NCBI RefSeq assembly: GCF_023159225.1
Contig: NC_063169.1
Span: forward strand, 60,909,934-60,973,933
Direction: 5' to 3'
DNA from: Perognathus longimembris pacificus
Taxonomy: Eukaryota > Chordata > Mammalia > Rodentia > Heteromyidae
DNA length: 64,000 bases
Made by a program: the position numbers and the translations under genes. A model generated the notes under the pieces. The model ran no database searches. It was not told the DNA's origin and worked only from the letters and a program-made list of their open reading frames with translations. Numbering within the stretch: position 1 is the stretch's first letter; every line of letters starts with the position of its first letter. Shown here one piece after another: positions 23,262 through 35,599 of this stretch.

Positions 23262-23395
23262 TTTAATAAGGAGGGAGGCGGGGGAAAAAAATGAGGGAGG
23301 AGGTAACAAGTTGAACAAGAAATGTACTGACTGCCTTACATATGAAACTGTAACCCCTCCGTACTTCACTTTGACAATAAAGAAAAAAACCCTTG
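23262..23395 (+). mobile_element. L1 3' terminal fragment
   Basis: G-rich stretch (GGAGGGAGGCGGGGG), GGTAACAAGTTGAACAAG, GTACTGACTGCCTTACATAT, CACTTTGACAATAAAG and an A tail: the same L1 3' end as elsewhere in the window. Confidence 0.9.
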
Positions 23396-24479
23396 CCTAA
23401 AGATCATTTTCACTGTTGTTATTTTCCCCTGGGAAAACAGAGGACACAGTGCAGCAATACAGTGGATCTTCAGCGACCTGCATCAGCACTCCCAAACTGT
23501 GCGGTTATTCACCTCATTCACCTAATTTGATTGTCGTTCAAACACATCACCTATGTGTTTCCTGGAGTACTTGCTCAAGGTACAGCCCTTGGGCTCAATC
23601 TGCTACGTTCATCTATCTGCGGGAGGGGCTGTAGAATCTGCAGGTTCCTCAAGAAAGCGGCCACCTGCGTGTCCAGAGCTGCCTCAGAGCCCGGAAACCA
23701 CAGCTAGGAGATCTGGCCTTGCTGAGAAATGGGACTTGGAGTTGGGATCATCTAGGGCGCTCATGAAAACTGCAGGCCCGTGGGGGATGGTGGTTCACAT
23801 CCAATGGCAGACAAGGTCAGGTAAGTCATTCAGGAGAGAAGTGCGGCTTACTATTGTCATAAGCCAACTGCTTCAGTTCCATGTTCCACTGCCGGCCCCA
23901 GCACTCACCCACAGGTAGCTTAACCCACATCTTAGGTTATAGACTATTGTTTTCCTTCAACATACAAAGTCTTCATCTAACCATGCTGGATGGAAGGAAG
24001 AGCCCTGGTATCCAGAATGACCTTGAGGATGGTGGTGAAGGACGCTGTGATTGGACATCAGCCTCTGCCTTCCAGACTTCAAATTCCCATTTTTCTGCAC
24101 CCAAGTTTTCTGTTTCAGAAATGGTTTAATCAGTTCACCCAAAAGCCTACTGACAAGAGGTGGCATGTTCGCTGCAAGTGTGCTGGGGAAATGTACAGTG
24201 ATGAACACAGCAATCAGTAAGGCCCGCTCTTCATGTCATCAGTGTGGCGTGTAATCATCTCTGGAGGGAAAATGGCTTTGCTAAATTAAGTTGGGAAATC
24301 AGCCTCGTGATTATACAGCTGAGAAGGAAGCAGATTTTCTTTTTCGTTATTTATCTTTTCTTACTTGGGATGATCTAGCTGTTTGGATATTTGTATCGTG
24401 CTTTCCAACATTTGCTGGGAAGGCTGCTTTTGGAGGAAGAGTTCATTTTTTTAAAAACTTGTAAAAACTTGTTATGAAC
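23396..24479. other. intergenic, nothing recognised
   Basis: Somewhat richer in GC near 23600-23800. ORFs up to 121 codons lack any recognisable domain. Confidence 0.4.
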
Positions 24480-24842
24480 TATATGCTTCTATGATGGCTG
24501 GTTTTGTGTCTACTTGACTGTGGTCTGTTTCTCTAGAAATCCCTGACGGTTTGTCTTGTCCAAAACATTGTATGTTGAATTTGGAGATGAGATCTTTGGC
24601 AGGTGATGGGGTCATAAGAGTAGAGCCCTCACACGTGACACTGGTATCTTTATAAGAAGATAAGGGAAAAATGTTCATTTCTCTCTCGTTCTCTTTCCCA
24701 GCATTCTGGGACATAGAGAAAAAAGCAGTCACTTGTAAAGCAGAAATCTTATAGCAGCTTCCTCCTGGAATTTCCTTTCCTGGAAAGGTGAGAAATGAAT
24801 GTTTGTTAGGCCATTATATTTGTCACAGTATCCTGAGCTAAG
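24480..24842 (+). mobile_element. ancient mammal-wide repeat (MaLR-like), diverged
   Basis: GGCTGGTTTTGTGTCTACTT, ATGTTGAATTTGGAGATGAG, TGATGGGGTCATAAGAGTAG, AGAGCCCTCACACGTGACAC and ATCTTTATAAGAAGATAAGG keep the order of old mammalian repeats. Family uncertain. Confidence 0.45.
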
Positions 24843-24844
24843 GG

Positions 24845-25460
24845 ACTTGTCAAACTTATCCAAAGTGGCTGTGAAATTTTACATTATACTTGGCAATGTG
24901 TGAGAATGCCAACCGGTTACATTCTTGCCAGAACATGGCATTGTCAGTTATTCTGATATTAAAATTGTCATACTCGGATAGTTATTAGCTATTTGATCAG
25001 GCGTATGATGGTATCTTATTCTTATTAGTGTTCATGCTTTGGTAAATGTAAATGGTTTGCCCATATTTTCCATTATTTTCTAGTATTTAGTAGGTAGATT
25101 TTTGTATGCTTTGATAAATAGATACCTAAAATTCTTTTAGCTTTTAAAGTTCTTGCCAATGTCACTTTTTAAAACTTCTAAGTATCTACCTACCAAATCT
25201 AAATACGATTGGTTTTGTATCTGTTGACCTTATATCCTATCCCATGACTTGTTAGTTTTCCTTTTCAGTATTAGAAGAATGTGCATTCCTTGGGAGTTTT
25301 TATGTAAGCCATCATGAATTCTACAAATAGGGACAGTCTTATTCCTTTCCAATGATTACAATATCTATCTTACCTTATTTAACTGACTTAAAACTTCCAA
25401 TGGTGGTAGAATATTTGGTAGATATCTTTGTGTTGCCTCTTATTTTTTCTCTTTTAAGCT
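24845..25460 (-). mobile_element. ancient L1 (L1M-type) ORF2-derived fragment, antisense
   Basis: The + strand reads TATCCAAAGTGGCTGTG, ACATTCTTGCCAGAACATGG, GATTGGTTTTGTATCTGTTG and CTACAAATAGGGACAGTCTT. These are reverse-complement landmarks of mammalian L1 ORF2, strongly diverged. The order suggests more than one fragment. Confidence 0.7.
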
Positions 25461-25654
25461 TGGCTATCTTTATATTCTGTATTTGTTTGGTGAGGTTTTC
25501 TATTTTCCCATTTTTTTTTCAGAATGTTCACATCTGGCTAGAGAGAGGGACATGTTCTTCCCTCTTTCCTGGAACTAGAAATTTCCCTACCTTTCCACAT
25601 TCACTGCTTTTTACAAGAGCTCTCTTTAGATAAAATTTGTGCTCCATGAAATTT

Positions 25655-26135
25655 ATCTACTTTACTCACTGGCTCTGAGTACAACTCAAAGTTGTATAAC
25701 CACTACCATGATCAACTGTTAAAACATTTTCAGATCCCACCCCCGCAATATTCCATACCCATCAGCAGTCATTTCTCAACTTCTACAGCCCCAGTCCTAG
25801 AGAACTACTAATATAGCTTTTGTTTCTGTGGATTTGTCTATTCTAGATAATTCACTCAAGTTGAACCATGCAACATAACCATTGGAAACAAGACACTTTC
25901 AATTTTCATCAAGGGCCATCCATGTTAAAACATGAAATACTCATTCTTATACTGCTGAACAAGGATCCTATATTCGATTGGGATCTTGGTTGATTCTATA
26001 TTTTGGCTCTTAATGTATACTTCTGGTGAGCTCATTCCTATGTGAGTTTGGGGTTCAATTTTTTTCCTATGTGTGTATCTATCTACCTGTGGAGTTACTG
26101 GGTCAAAGAACTGCTCTGTGTTAATATATTTTTCA
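25655..26135 (-). mobile_element. ancient L1 (L1M-type) 3' UTR/ORF2 end, antisense
   Basis: GTACAACTCAAAGTTGTATA, CAGCAGTCATTTCTCAACTT, TGTGGATTTGTCTATTCTAG, GGGCCATCCATGTTAAAACA and GAGTTACTGGGTCAAAGAAC lie in the order of the L1M 3' end read antisense. Confidence 0.75.
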
Positions 26136-26281
26136 ATGGACAAATGCATAAATAACATATAGTTAAACTCATACAATGGAGTGCTCTTTTGCAGTAAAAG
26201 GAAATCAGCTATGAAAGCTGCAGAGGAAACTCAATGCACATTACTGCATGAAAGAAGCCAATATCAAGAATAGGGATGCAG

Positions 26282-26498
26282 GGGCTGGCGATATGGCCTA
26301 GTGGCAAGAGTGCTTGCCTCATATACATGAGGCCCTGGGTTCAATTCCCCAGCACCACATATACAGAAAACAGCCAGAAGTGGTGCTGTGGCTCAAGTGG
26401 CAGAGTGCTAGCCTTGAGCAAAAAGAAGCCAGGGACAGTGCTCAGGCCCTGAGTCCAAGGCCCAGGACTGGCCACAAAATAAATAAATAAATAAAAAA
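26282..26498 (+). mobile_element. IDL-Geo SINE with target-site duplication
   Basis: ID-like head (GGGCTGGCGATATGGCCTAG, B-box GGTTCAATTCC) joined through ACATATACAG to the Geo monomer (GTGGCTCAAGTGGCAGAGTG) with an AAAT-rich tail. GA(A/G)TAGGGATGCAG at 26268-26281 and 26499-26512 is the duplication. The subfamily has TTGAGCAAAAAGAAGCC, unlike the two youngest copies. Confidence 0.97.
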
Positions 26499-26877
26499 GA
26501 GTAGGGATGCAGGGGAAGGGAAAAATCTACATAGACAGTAAACAGGTCAGTGCCCCCCAGGTCTATGGCAAGGGAAGAATGAAAAGGAGGAACACGGGTT
26601 TGGAGGGCAGTGAAAGTTCTCTGCATGGTGGTGTAATAGTGGATTCATGTCCGATTTCTTCAAACCCACAGAATATACAACCGCAAGTATGAATGCTAAG
26701 TAAACTGTGGACCCTGGGTGATACGAATGTGTCAGTGTAGGTCCTGCACTTGCAAGAAAGTGCACCCTTTGATGGTGGTGGAGGTGTTGATATTGGTGGA
26801 GGCTATAGACATGTGGTTGTGGATATGTATGGGAAATCTCTGGACTTGTCAGTCAATTTTGTTGTAAACTTTTAACT

Positions 26878-26937
26878 TTCCTCCTCCTCTGCTCCTCCTC
26901 CTCCTCCTTTTCTTGTCCTCTCCCTCTTTCTCCTTCT
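26878..26937. repeat. (CTC/CTT)n pyrimidine-rich triplet tract
   Basis: CTC and CCT triplets with interruptions. Confidence 0.85.
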
Positions 26938-26987
26938 CACTGAGCTATGCTTTCAATCTTTTTTGCACCATTCATTTTCCTTTTTGC

Positions 26988-27335
26988 TTGTCAGTTGTGG
27001 GGCTTGAACTCTGGGCCGGGTGCTGTCCCTGAGCTCTTCAGCTAAGGCTAGTACTCTCCCACTGGAGCCACAGCACCACTTCCACCATTTATTTTTGAGA
27101 CAAGGTCTCACTTCTCGTCCAGGCATGCACCTTGACCATGCCTTGACTTCTTTAGGCTCCCTCCTGCTAGTTAGAATGACAGGTCTGCACCCCAGCTGCT
27201 GTTGAGATGGAGTCGTGTAGACCTTTCTTCTCACGATGGTCTTGATCATCTGCCACCCCTATTCTCCATCTCCCTGGGAGACTCAGTCTCTCCAATCTAG
27301 CTAGGATCACAGATATGAGCCTCTGGCACTGAGCT
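26988..27335 (-). mobile_element. B1-Geo SINE, antisense, with extra B1-like sequence
   Basis: Geo reversed at 26988-27085 (GGGGCTTGAACTCTGGGCC, GGAGCCACAGCACCACTTCC), then an unusually long B1-like part reversed (TTTGAGACAAGGTCTCAC; CTAGCTAGGATCACAGATAT). The length suggests a dimeric B1 head. Confidence 0.8.
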
Positions 27336-28365
27336 ATGACCTTCAAACTTCTCATGAAAAACATTGTATTAAAACAACAACAACCACAAAACACACCAAA
27401 TCCAGGCAAATGCAATACAGACTTTATTCTTTAGCCTTGTTTAGTCACTCAGAACTTTTCATTTTCGGCTCATGTGAGGCTTTGTGGAAGGTGTATAGAG
27501 AGGATGTGAGGTTGCTTCTGCCAGCTTCTTGGTGATGCAGCAACCCAGGATTGCTTGTAGTGAGGCTGCCACGTAGAGTTTTCACTCATGGGAAGTCTGC
27601 AGCTCGATTTCCCATCCCCATTCCTACCCCATGAGCAAGTCTCTTGTTAGAAACCTTCCAGGGAAGTCTGTCTCCCTCTTGTCCCACACAATCCAGACTT
27701 GCAGTCAGGGAGGTTACTGACCTCTCTCAATGGGTGAGGTTTTTCTGCCTTCTCTTACTTCTGAAGCCGTCATCTTGGTTATTTGGCAGCATTTGTTCCC
27801 ATATCCCTTCCTGCTCGCATTGCAGCTTCTGTGGGCCGCCCTTTGAATCCAACACAGTTGACCCCAAGGATTAGCAAAAGACACAGGCAGTACCATAACT
27901 CCCCTCCCTGCCCTGCTCACATGTAACTTTCTTATCATTTTTGCTCTTCTTATTATTTGCACTCTTCCACCAGCTCAACCATGCATAATAAAGCACTTTT
28001 AGCATTTTTTACGGCAATTTCCCTTTTCTCTGAACATTTATTCTGCAATATTACCTCCAGTGGAATCTAATTAATGTCTCTTCAATTTCACTGTAAATGA
28101 AGTAAGAAGCTACAGGATTTGGTTCTTGTTCTAGCAGCATGACCTTTGGTAAGTCTTTTATGTTTTTGTAACTTCTCCTGTGAAAAGTAAGGAGGTTAGA
28201 CTCTGAGGATCTTTTTTTTTTAAATATATATATCCATGTCTTTTAGATGCCATAATTTGTACTTGTGCAGGATCTCTGATACTTATTAATCATATTCAGA
28301 AAGGTATTTTATATTGGCAACATTTTCCTATAATCACATAGTCCTTCGGGGGAGACCTATGCAAA
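27336..28365. other. intergenic, only a MIR-like scrap recognised
   Basis: GCATGACCTTTGGTAAGTCT at about 28137-28156 resembles the MIR core. The rest is unassigned. Confidence 0.45.
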
Positions 28366-28391
28366 TCTGTGTGTGTGTATGTGTGTGTGTA
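28366..28391. repeat. (TG)n at SINE tail
   Basis: TG run broken by one TA step, immediately before an antisense SINE. Confidence 0.9.
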
Positions 28392-28612
28392 CTGGGGTTA
28401 ACGTCAAGGCCTGGCACTATCTCTTATTTTAATGTTTTTGTCCAAGGCCAGCACTCTACCACTTGAGCCACAGCTCTACTTCTGGCTTCTTGGTAGTTAA
28501 TTGGAGGTAAAAGTCTCACTGACTTTCCTGTCCAGGCTGGCTTTGAACAAATCCTCAGACCTCAGCCTCCTGACTGACTAGGATTACAGGTGTGATCCAC
28601 CATGACTGGGTA
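28392..28612 (-). mobile_element. B1-Geo dimeric SINE, antisense
   Basis: CTCTACCACTTGAGCCACAG (Geo reversed), then CAGGCTGGCTTTGAAC and TAGGATTACAGGTGTGATCC (B1 reversed). Confidence 0.93.
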
Positions 28613-29996
28613 ATTTCTTTTCTTTAATTGCAAAAATGAGGTTTTCTACTTAAAAGAGTCATTTTTCTCTGATGCAAGTAGCTTGTTCATGGTTCCTTAG
28701 TGGGAACTCAGACCTATATTGAGAGTTGTACACTTGATCAATGACGATTTTAATTATACTCTTAAAATATTACAAAACAAAACCAATATACTAAGCTAAA
28801 AGTTTAGGATTTGTTTCTTCACATGGATTCTAATAACATTCAGTGAAATAAAACAATGTAATGCACCTGATAATATTGCATAACTACTAACTTTTTAAAA
28901 TTTTAAGATTTGGCTTGGATTTCTTTCCAAGAGTTATTGACCATAGGAATTCTAAGATTTCTGATGATACACTGAGGTATATTTTAATAGATAAAATACT
29001 AAATAAAAGCCCATCCCCCCCCAATCTAAGCCATGGATTTGTAGCATTAAAATGTAAAAAAATAATCCTCCTACCTAATTGATGTACTTATTACTGAGGA
29101 CCCAGTAATCATGAAGAACAACACAGAGCCAGTGCATTTCTCTTCTGCTATTTGAAGTGACAAGAGCCAATTGTGGCCTTGAAGTAATGAAATGCACTGA
29201 GATGGTGCAAAAATCCCTTATTCTGTTACTTGCTACCTAATGCGATTTGAATTGTTTTTCACTCCATTATCCTGGGCATTTAAGTTGGGGCAGATTTATG
29301 AGTATTTCATAATTAACAAGGGTTCCTTGCTGACAAAGAAAGAAGCCCAGTTTAGGGGGAGGATGGGGGCCTTTTGTTCTCTGTCCCTGCAGAATCCCTC
29401 CTTCCAACACCTAACTTCCCACCCGTCTATGACTCCATTAACTCTAAAAGCAAATTAGAATCCAGTCTCTTTAACTGTTCTCACTTCATTCAAATCAAAA
29501 GGCACTTAATTAGTTTGCTTCTAGGATATATTACTGCAATAACAGGATCTAATATAAACAATATAAAATGATGGTGTAAGATCATGTGAGTTAAAAAAAA
29601 ATACTTTGAATTATGGCCAATGCCTAGAGACCATTTGGACCCATCCGTAATGTTATCCAATACTGTCCTTGGCATATAAAGCCATAAAAGACTCATTCTG
29701 CTCATGTTTGGGGGTAATAAGTCTGCTGACAGAAATTAGAGTTTGGTAGTTAATTCTTTCAAGGTGGTTTTAGAAAAGCCTCTTTATGCTCACCAACTAT
29801 GAAGGGCTCCAGAAGGAAAGTGAGTGTCTGTTTTGAACCCCTGGCTCCTGAATGGCTGGCACCTCAGGCCTTGTGGACCCCTTACTGCGGTGGCAGAACC
29901 ACACACCTGTTCATCTAGCCGGCGCAACCTTCAAACTGTGAGGACAAGACCCAGTGTTGATGTGCTTTATTCCTGGGGGCATTTTGGTTTTGTCTT
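28613..29996. other. intergenic, nothing recognised
   Basis: AT-rich and without a supported gene or repeat. Confidence 0.45.
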
Positions 29997-30245
29997 GTTT
30001 TGGGTCAGTAGTGGAGCTTGAACTCAGGACCTGAGTACTGTCTCTGAGTTTTTTGGTTTTTGTTTTTTTCTCAAGGTTAGAGCTCTATCACTTTGAGCTA
30101 TAGTGCCACTTCCAGTTTTCTGGGGGTTAATCGGAGATAAGAGTCTCCTGGACTTTCCTGCCTGGGCTGGCTTTGAACCACGATCCTCCTATCTCAGCCT
30201 TCTGAGTAGCTAGGATGACAGGCGTGAGCCACTGGTGCCTCGTCA
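29997..30245 (-). mobile_element. B1-Geo dimeric SINE, antisense
   Basis: GTGGAGCTTGAACTCAGGAC, AGAGTCTCCTGGACTTTCCT and GAGTAGCTAGGATGACAGGC, in antisense order. Confidence 0.93.
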
Positions 30246-30369
30246 TCGGTATTTCTTAAATTCCACCTTCTCCACCCAGATTGAGAAAGCGAGATGTAAG
30301 TCCTACTCCATGCTTCCTAAGATGTGCGAGGGTGAACAGGAACCAGGTAAAGGAAGCCTGGTAGTCCTC

Positions 30370-30710
30370 CTTTCCTCGGGAGATTGGTTCTAGAAATCTT
30401 TTTCCCTAGGTACTAGAATCCACGAATGCTCAAATCCCCTCTGTGAAATCCCTTATATGTGTTAATATTTGGAATTATCAAGTGTATATATCCTATGGTA
30501 TGGTATATATCCTATAGATATGGTTTAAATCATCTCTAAGTTACTTACAATCCCTAATGCTTTTGTTTTTATTTTGTATTTTGGGGGAGTGCTGACAAAA
30601 GAGGAAAAGTCTGCACGCATTCAGAGCACCCACAGTTTGGGGAATATTTTCTATCTTCATTTGTGTGAATCAGGGGATGCAGGGCCCACAGCCCCCACGC
30701 TGAGGACAAA
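30370..30710 (+). mobile_element. Tigger/MER2-like non-autonomous DNA transposon remnant
   Basis: GGTTCTAGAAATC, CCACGAATGCTCAAATCCC, TTTAAATCATCTCTAAGTTA and CTTACAATCCCTAATGC, then AAAAGTCTGCACGCATTCAG and TTTGTGTGAATCAGGGGATG, follow the layout of the pogo/Tigger element MER2, including inverted-repeat-like ends. It has no transposase and is heavily mutated. Confidence 0.7.
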
Positions 30711-30934
30711 TGTCCTTTCTGAGGGGCAGTGCCTACCTGCACTGAATCCCCATGAAGAGACAAAAATGGCCTTTGGAATTGACAATGTGGAATTTGCTGG
30801 AAACCTTTCAAGAGAGGGAAAAGACAAGGAGAGATCTTTAATCACAGGAAACTATGATTAAAGACAACTTTGCTAACTCTGCTGGAATGAGTAACAGGAA
30901 ACAGACATGTGCCTGGGGTCAAAAAAAAAAGGCA

Positions 30935-31035
30935 TTATTTTTGAGACCGAGTCTCCCTATGTAGCCTAGACTAACCTTGAACTCCTCAGATTCCTACCTC
31001 AGTCGCCTGAGGGCTTGGGGGAGCAGAGTGTGTGG
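30935..31035 (-). mobile_element. B1-like monomer fragment, antisense
   Basis: TTTGAGACCGAGTCTCCCTA, GTAGCCTAGACTAACCTTGA and CAGTCGCCTGAG are a B1 read in reverse. Confidence 0.75.
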
Positions 31036-31112
31036 CCTGCTGCCCTCCTAATCCTAAAGTGATGAAAGGGGGGGGGATAAGAACATTTGACTGCTTACAA
31101 TGTTAAATTTTG

Positions 31113-31300
31113 CAGGCACTGATGGCCACATGCCTGTAACCCTAGCTTCTCAAGAGGCTGAGATAAGAGGATCACAGTTCAAAGCTTGTGTATGAAAGTC
31201 TTATTTCTGGTTAATCATCAAAGTTCCAGAAGTTGAGCAGTGGCTCAAATGGTGAAGTGCTAGGCTTGAGCAGAAACTCTAAGGGACAGTACCAAGGCAG

Positions 31301-31303
<3 letters not shown>
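31113..31303 (+). mobile_element. B1-Geo dimeric SINE
   Basis: Head GCCTGTAACCCTAGCTTCTC, Geo part AGCAGTGGCTCAAATGGTGA with GTGCTAGGCTTGAGC. It ends directly in a CA microsatellite. Confidence 0.9.
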
Positions 31304-31388
<85 letters not shown>

Positions 31389-31390
31389 AA
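31304..31390. repeat. (CA)n followed by (GA)n at SINE 3' end
   Basis: About 21 CA units pass without a break into about 19 GA units. Confidence 0.97.
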
Positions 31391-31459
31391 AAAAGTTACA
31401 TATGAACATACAACCCAATGATATATGCACATTTGCAGAAATGGCTGTATGTTTACAGA

Positions 31460-31570
31460 TGATGCATAATGGAACATGCTTGTAATCTTGGTGCTCAGGA
31501 GGATGAGGCAGGAGGATTTTGAGTTCCAGGTCAACCTGGACTACATACTGAGACTGTGTCTCAAATGTTA
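31460..31570 (+). mobile_element. B1-like monomer
   Basis: ATGCTTGTAATCTTGGTGCT, GGATGAGGCAGGAGGATTTT, GAGTTCCAGGTCAACCTGGA and GACTGTGTCTCAAA are a standard B1 layout. Confidence 0.85.
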
Positions 31571-33639
31571 TCCAGGTAAATAAAATACCTGATTGTAAAC
31601 TGAGTATGGAAAACACATTTTGATAAATAATATTTCCAATACCTGAAGTATAATAAATCCAAAATATTTGTAGGGTGTCAAAGCTTAAAATTCATAATAA
31701 GAAATTAGTCATTTAGTGACAAAAAAAGATGCCTAGAATACAAATGAGTAATTTATCCTGTACATAATTAGTTTATGGTAAATCTGATTTGAAAAATTTG
31801 AAATCTGCCCATTCCTCTTCCATATATATCCCTATTATGTGTTTCTATGTTTCTATTATAATGCCTTTGCAAAGAAAACCATTTTCTATTTAATTTAATT
31901 TTCACAATTATTTTCTAACACAGTTTGTCCCCTGAAATATTAAAGAAGAAAGATATTATATTGGGTTTATAACTTACTACCACAGCAGGATCTGCTACTT
32001 TACTTTTTTATAAGGTATTTTTCTTTGGCTTTGAAAAATTCACAAGGTATTCATTAATGAAATATATTCCACACCATCAAAGAACTGGCTTTATATTTGG
32101 TTATTGTTGTTGTTGTTTTACAATTCTGGTTGTGTCTGAATTTATAACATGCATCCAAAATTTCCCTGAGATTGACATTGGGTGGCGTGCAAACAGAAAA
32201 GAAAGGAAGACTCTTTACAATGTAAAACATAAATTCACAAGTGTTTCATGAGACAGCCATGCGAGGCAGCACAGTAGATTGTGACACCAGCAAGGCTTCC
32301 TGACCCCCCCCCCCCCGGAACACAGAGAGGGTCTCCCTGAACCTGAAGCTCCGTTCTATGCTTTTAATGACACAGAGAGCCCTTCTCAATGGGTCCAGCA
32401 CAGTAGGACTCCCTTCCTTCGCAGTGGCCAGCGCCCATGGGCAGGCTGACAACACTTGGAGTATCCAAGTAGCTTCACCCGGGGCCATCTTAGTTCATAG
32501 GTTTTATTGGACTTTGAATTTTAAAAGATGGTTGATAATCACCTTCCCTCTTCTTCCTGCACCTCAATCTTTCCCCCTTTTCTAAAAACACTCCATGAAA
32601 TATGCTTTCCAAAGTGTTATTTACAAGCTTTCATGATTTCACTGCAGGTGCTTTTGCAGTTTTTGATCCAGGAGCAATTAATATAGGAACCCAAAGCAGA
32701 ACCCCAACCACATAATTTACAACTGCAGAAAGCAGGGCTTGCTTGCTCTTCTTTGCGCCTTCGTTGTCACACGGCAATGACGACACACAGCCCTCCTGAG
32801 TTCTGGTTCATACATCTTTAAACAAGGCGGGGGGGGGGGGGGATAATTTCAAAACTGAGAGAGAGCGCGGCTTAGACAAGATAAAGTTCTCCAAGGTGTT
32901 TTATGTGGTGAAATACCAATATGCTTATTATTTTAAGACTTAATGTGTCTTTGTCTCGCCGTCCCTCTGGTGTCTCTGAGGCTTTCCACATCTATAATTG
33001 AATCTGCTGTTTCGTCCTTGTTAATATTCGAAGTTTATGCTAAGACCGGAACGCAACTACGCTCTGGGGCCCACGCATTCACACCTCTTCTCGCCCCGTT
33101 TATCTGGAGGGCACAGGCACAGTTCTAGGCAGACGCGCATGCCCTAAAAGTTGGACAGCAAATGATGGGGCAAAACTAGCGGGGGGGGGGGGCAGTGGTT
33201 CAAAGAACTATGAAGGATGAGGCCAATTTTTATTTTATTGCACAGTTCTTTGAAGTTGCTATCCTCATTCTGCTAATATTCCATAAACACAACCTGCCCT
33301 GGGTGTTACAAAATAAAATTTACCCAGAGGACTAGATCAAGACAGCCCAAACCTGAAAGGCCTTTTAAAAGCCCAGTAAGCCTTTGAATTCTAGCCTAGC
33401 TTTCCAAATATTTACAGTAATGTTGCTCTTTATTCACACGATGAAAATATTTTCCTTACCAAGAATTTGCTGCCACGGTGCGGACCCTAACTATGTGTTG
33501 TGGATCTCTCTATCAACCAGGTCCCTTCTGAATCTTTCTAAGATTATAGACAAGCAAGGTGGAGTGTTGGTACACACGTGGAATCCTAGCCTTTGGGAAG
33601 TTGTCTTGTACCTTGAGACTGAAGAATAGCCTCAGATCT
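31571..33639. other. intergenic, no gene; three G/C homopolymer runs
   Basis: Runs of 13 C (32304-32316), 14 G (32829-32842) and 12 G (33181-33192) lie within 0.9 kb. No coding exon or named repeat is supported. Confidence 0.5.
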
Positions 33640-33867
33640 GTGTGCTGGTGGCTCATGCCTGTAATCCTAGCTATTCAGGAGGCTGAGATCTGAGGAATGA
33701 GTTCAAAGCTAGCCCAGGCAAGAAAGTCCATGTGACTCTTATCTCCACTTAGCTCCCAGAACCTGGAAGTGGAGCTGTGCCTCAAGCAGGAGAGTGCTAG
33801 CCTTGAGCGAAAAGGCTCAAGGACTGTGTCCAAGCCCTGAGTTCAAGACCCATAATCTACAAAAAGA
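33640..33867 (+). mobile_element. B1-Geo dimeric SINE
   Basis: GGTGGCTCATGCCTGTAATC, GGAAGTGGAGCTGTGCCTCA and GAGTGCTAGCCTTGAGC are all present. Confidence 0.95.
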
Positions 33868-33901
33868 AGGAGAAGGAGGAAGAGGAGGAGGAGGAGGAGG
33901 A
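33868..33901. repeat. (GGA)n at SINE tail
   Basis: GAAGGAGG units becoming pure GAG/GGA triplets, an expanded SINE A-tail. Confidence 0.9.
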
Positions 33902-34182
33902 CCTCAGAATAAAGCCAAGCTGTGGTGTTGGGTCTGAAAGTTTATATTACAGTAGTTAGTGTCTTCTGTAGAGCCAATTCACTTATATTGATAATAAGAA
34001 TTATACATTTTTCTCCCACCTATAAAAACATGTCGTTTTTGTCTTTGCTTCATTGTAAGATATTGGAAACACTCTGAGGAAGAAATTCAGTATCTAATGT
34101 TTTTTTAAATAACTCATTTTTCTGAAACAAATTATGGTGGATATTTTGCTTGTAGATTACTTGGTATAGTACAAAACTTTAT

Positions 34183-34250
34183 TTTATGGTTGTTGCTGTT
34201 GTTGTTGTTTGTGGTGGTAGCAGTGGTGGTGGTGGTGTGTGTGTGTGTGT
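34183..34250. repeat. (GTT)n/(GTG)n/(GT)n at SINE tail
   Basis: TTGTTG, GGTGGT and GTGTGT blocks preceding an antisense SINE. Confidence 0.9.
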
Positions 34251-34475
34251 ATCCAGGGGCCTTGAACTCAGGGCCTGGACACTGTCCCTTTTTGTTTGTT
34301 TTTTGCTCAAGGCTAGTGAGCTGCTTGAGCAACAGCTGCACTTCCTGATTTTTGGTGGTTAACTGGAGTTAAGAGTCTCACAGACTTTCCTGCCTGGGCT
34401 GGCTTTGAACCATGATCCTCAGACCTCAGCCTCCTCAATAGCTAGGATAACTGGCGTGAGTCATTGACACCCGGT
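34251..34475 (-). mobile_element. B1-Geo dimeric SINE, antisense
   Basis: GGCCTTGAACTCAGGGCCTG, TTTTGCTCAAGGCTAGTGAG and CAATAGCTAGGATAACTGGC, in antisense order. Confidence 0.92.
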
Positions 34476-35599
34476 GTGAAGCTTTATTATAAAATATTTG
34501 CTGATTCCTTTGGTTCACCATACGAGGAGACTTCCTCTGAAAGTGTACGCATTATATATATTATAAAGACAAGTACGATCCTGTATTTCCCACAAAACAT
34601 GAACATTGACACCATCTATTTCAAAGAACCTGCCATCCCTTGTGTAATTCCACAAGGGACCAAAAGATGTATGAATGCAAGTTCCTGCAAGGTTACATAA
34701 TTCATCATTGTGTTCTTATTTCTCATCTGGTATCTTCCTCATTACATTTCCATTTTAATGCATAGTGTAAGATTCTTGGAAAAAAAATTTAAACCCTTTC
34801 TCCATTAATCTCACAGAAGTTCTTAGAAAAAATAGGTTTAGCAAAGATCTTAAATTTTTAACTCTTCAGGGAAAAGTCTACTTTATAACTTTTATGTTTT
34901 ATAAATCCTTCATGGTGATTTTTATAAGTTATTCTCACCTTCCCTCTACCAATCAAAAGCATAATCGTTTGGATTTTTCTAGAAAGAAAAAGAAATTGCC
35001 TTAGGTCATTTTCTTTTATTCCCAGGAATAGAATTAAATTAATGCGATAAAACTTTCAGAAGAAAGTCTTCCTCTCATATAGCCCTTGTGCTCAGTTCTT
35101 TTATTTCTTTTGTACTTGAAATTTATGTCTCTCAGCAACCGCAGCCAGTGACTTATAAATCATCTTTGTCCATCTGCACCACTGGTGTTAGGCCTTGGGG
35201 TGGCGGGGGAAGACTTTTGAGTCCTGTGATTTTCTTGTCTGCAGCAGTTTCAGGGTGGTAGGTTATGTTAGGGTGATTCTGATTAGAATGTAATTCGGTT
35301 TCCTTGGAATTCTATCAAGCACAGCTAACCATTCTCTGTCGTTCTAATATTGGAGCAGGTGCATCTTCAAGTGCAGTAATTGTACTCACAGCCCTCATGT
35401 CCCACATGGTCTTCTGAATCATGAAGACAGTTTCAAGGTGATTTTACTAGGTACTTTAGTTATATAAATCCCTTTAAAAGTTATAGCTCTATATAATCAA
35501 GTTTATCCTAGTCAGACTATTTGGTTAAATAGATCACTCGCCCCTTCCCTCCCTTGCTGGATAGCAGAAAAAGTATTGTAGTGCAGGTTTGGTGTGCAG
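34476..35599. other. intergenic, nothing recognised
   Basis: AT-rich sequence with no supported gene or repeat. Confidence 0.45.
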
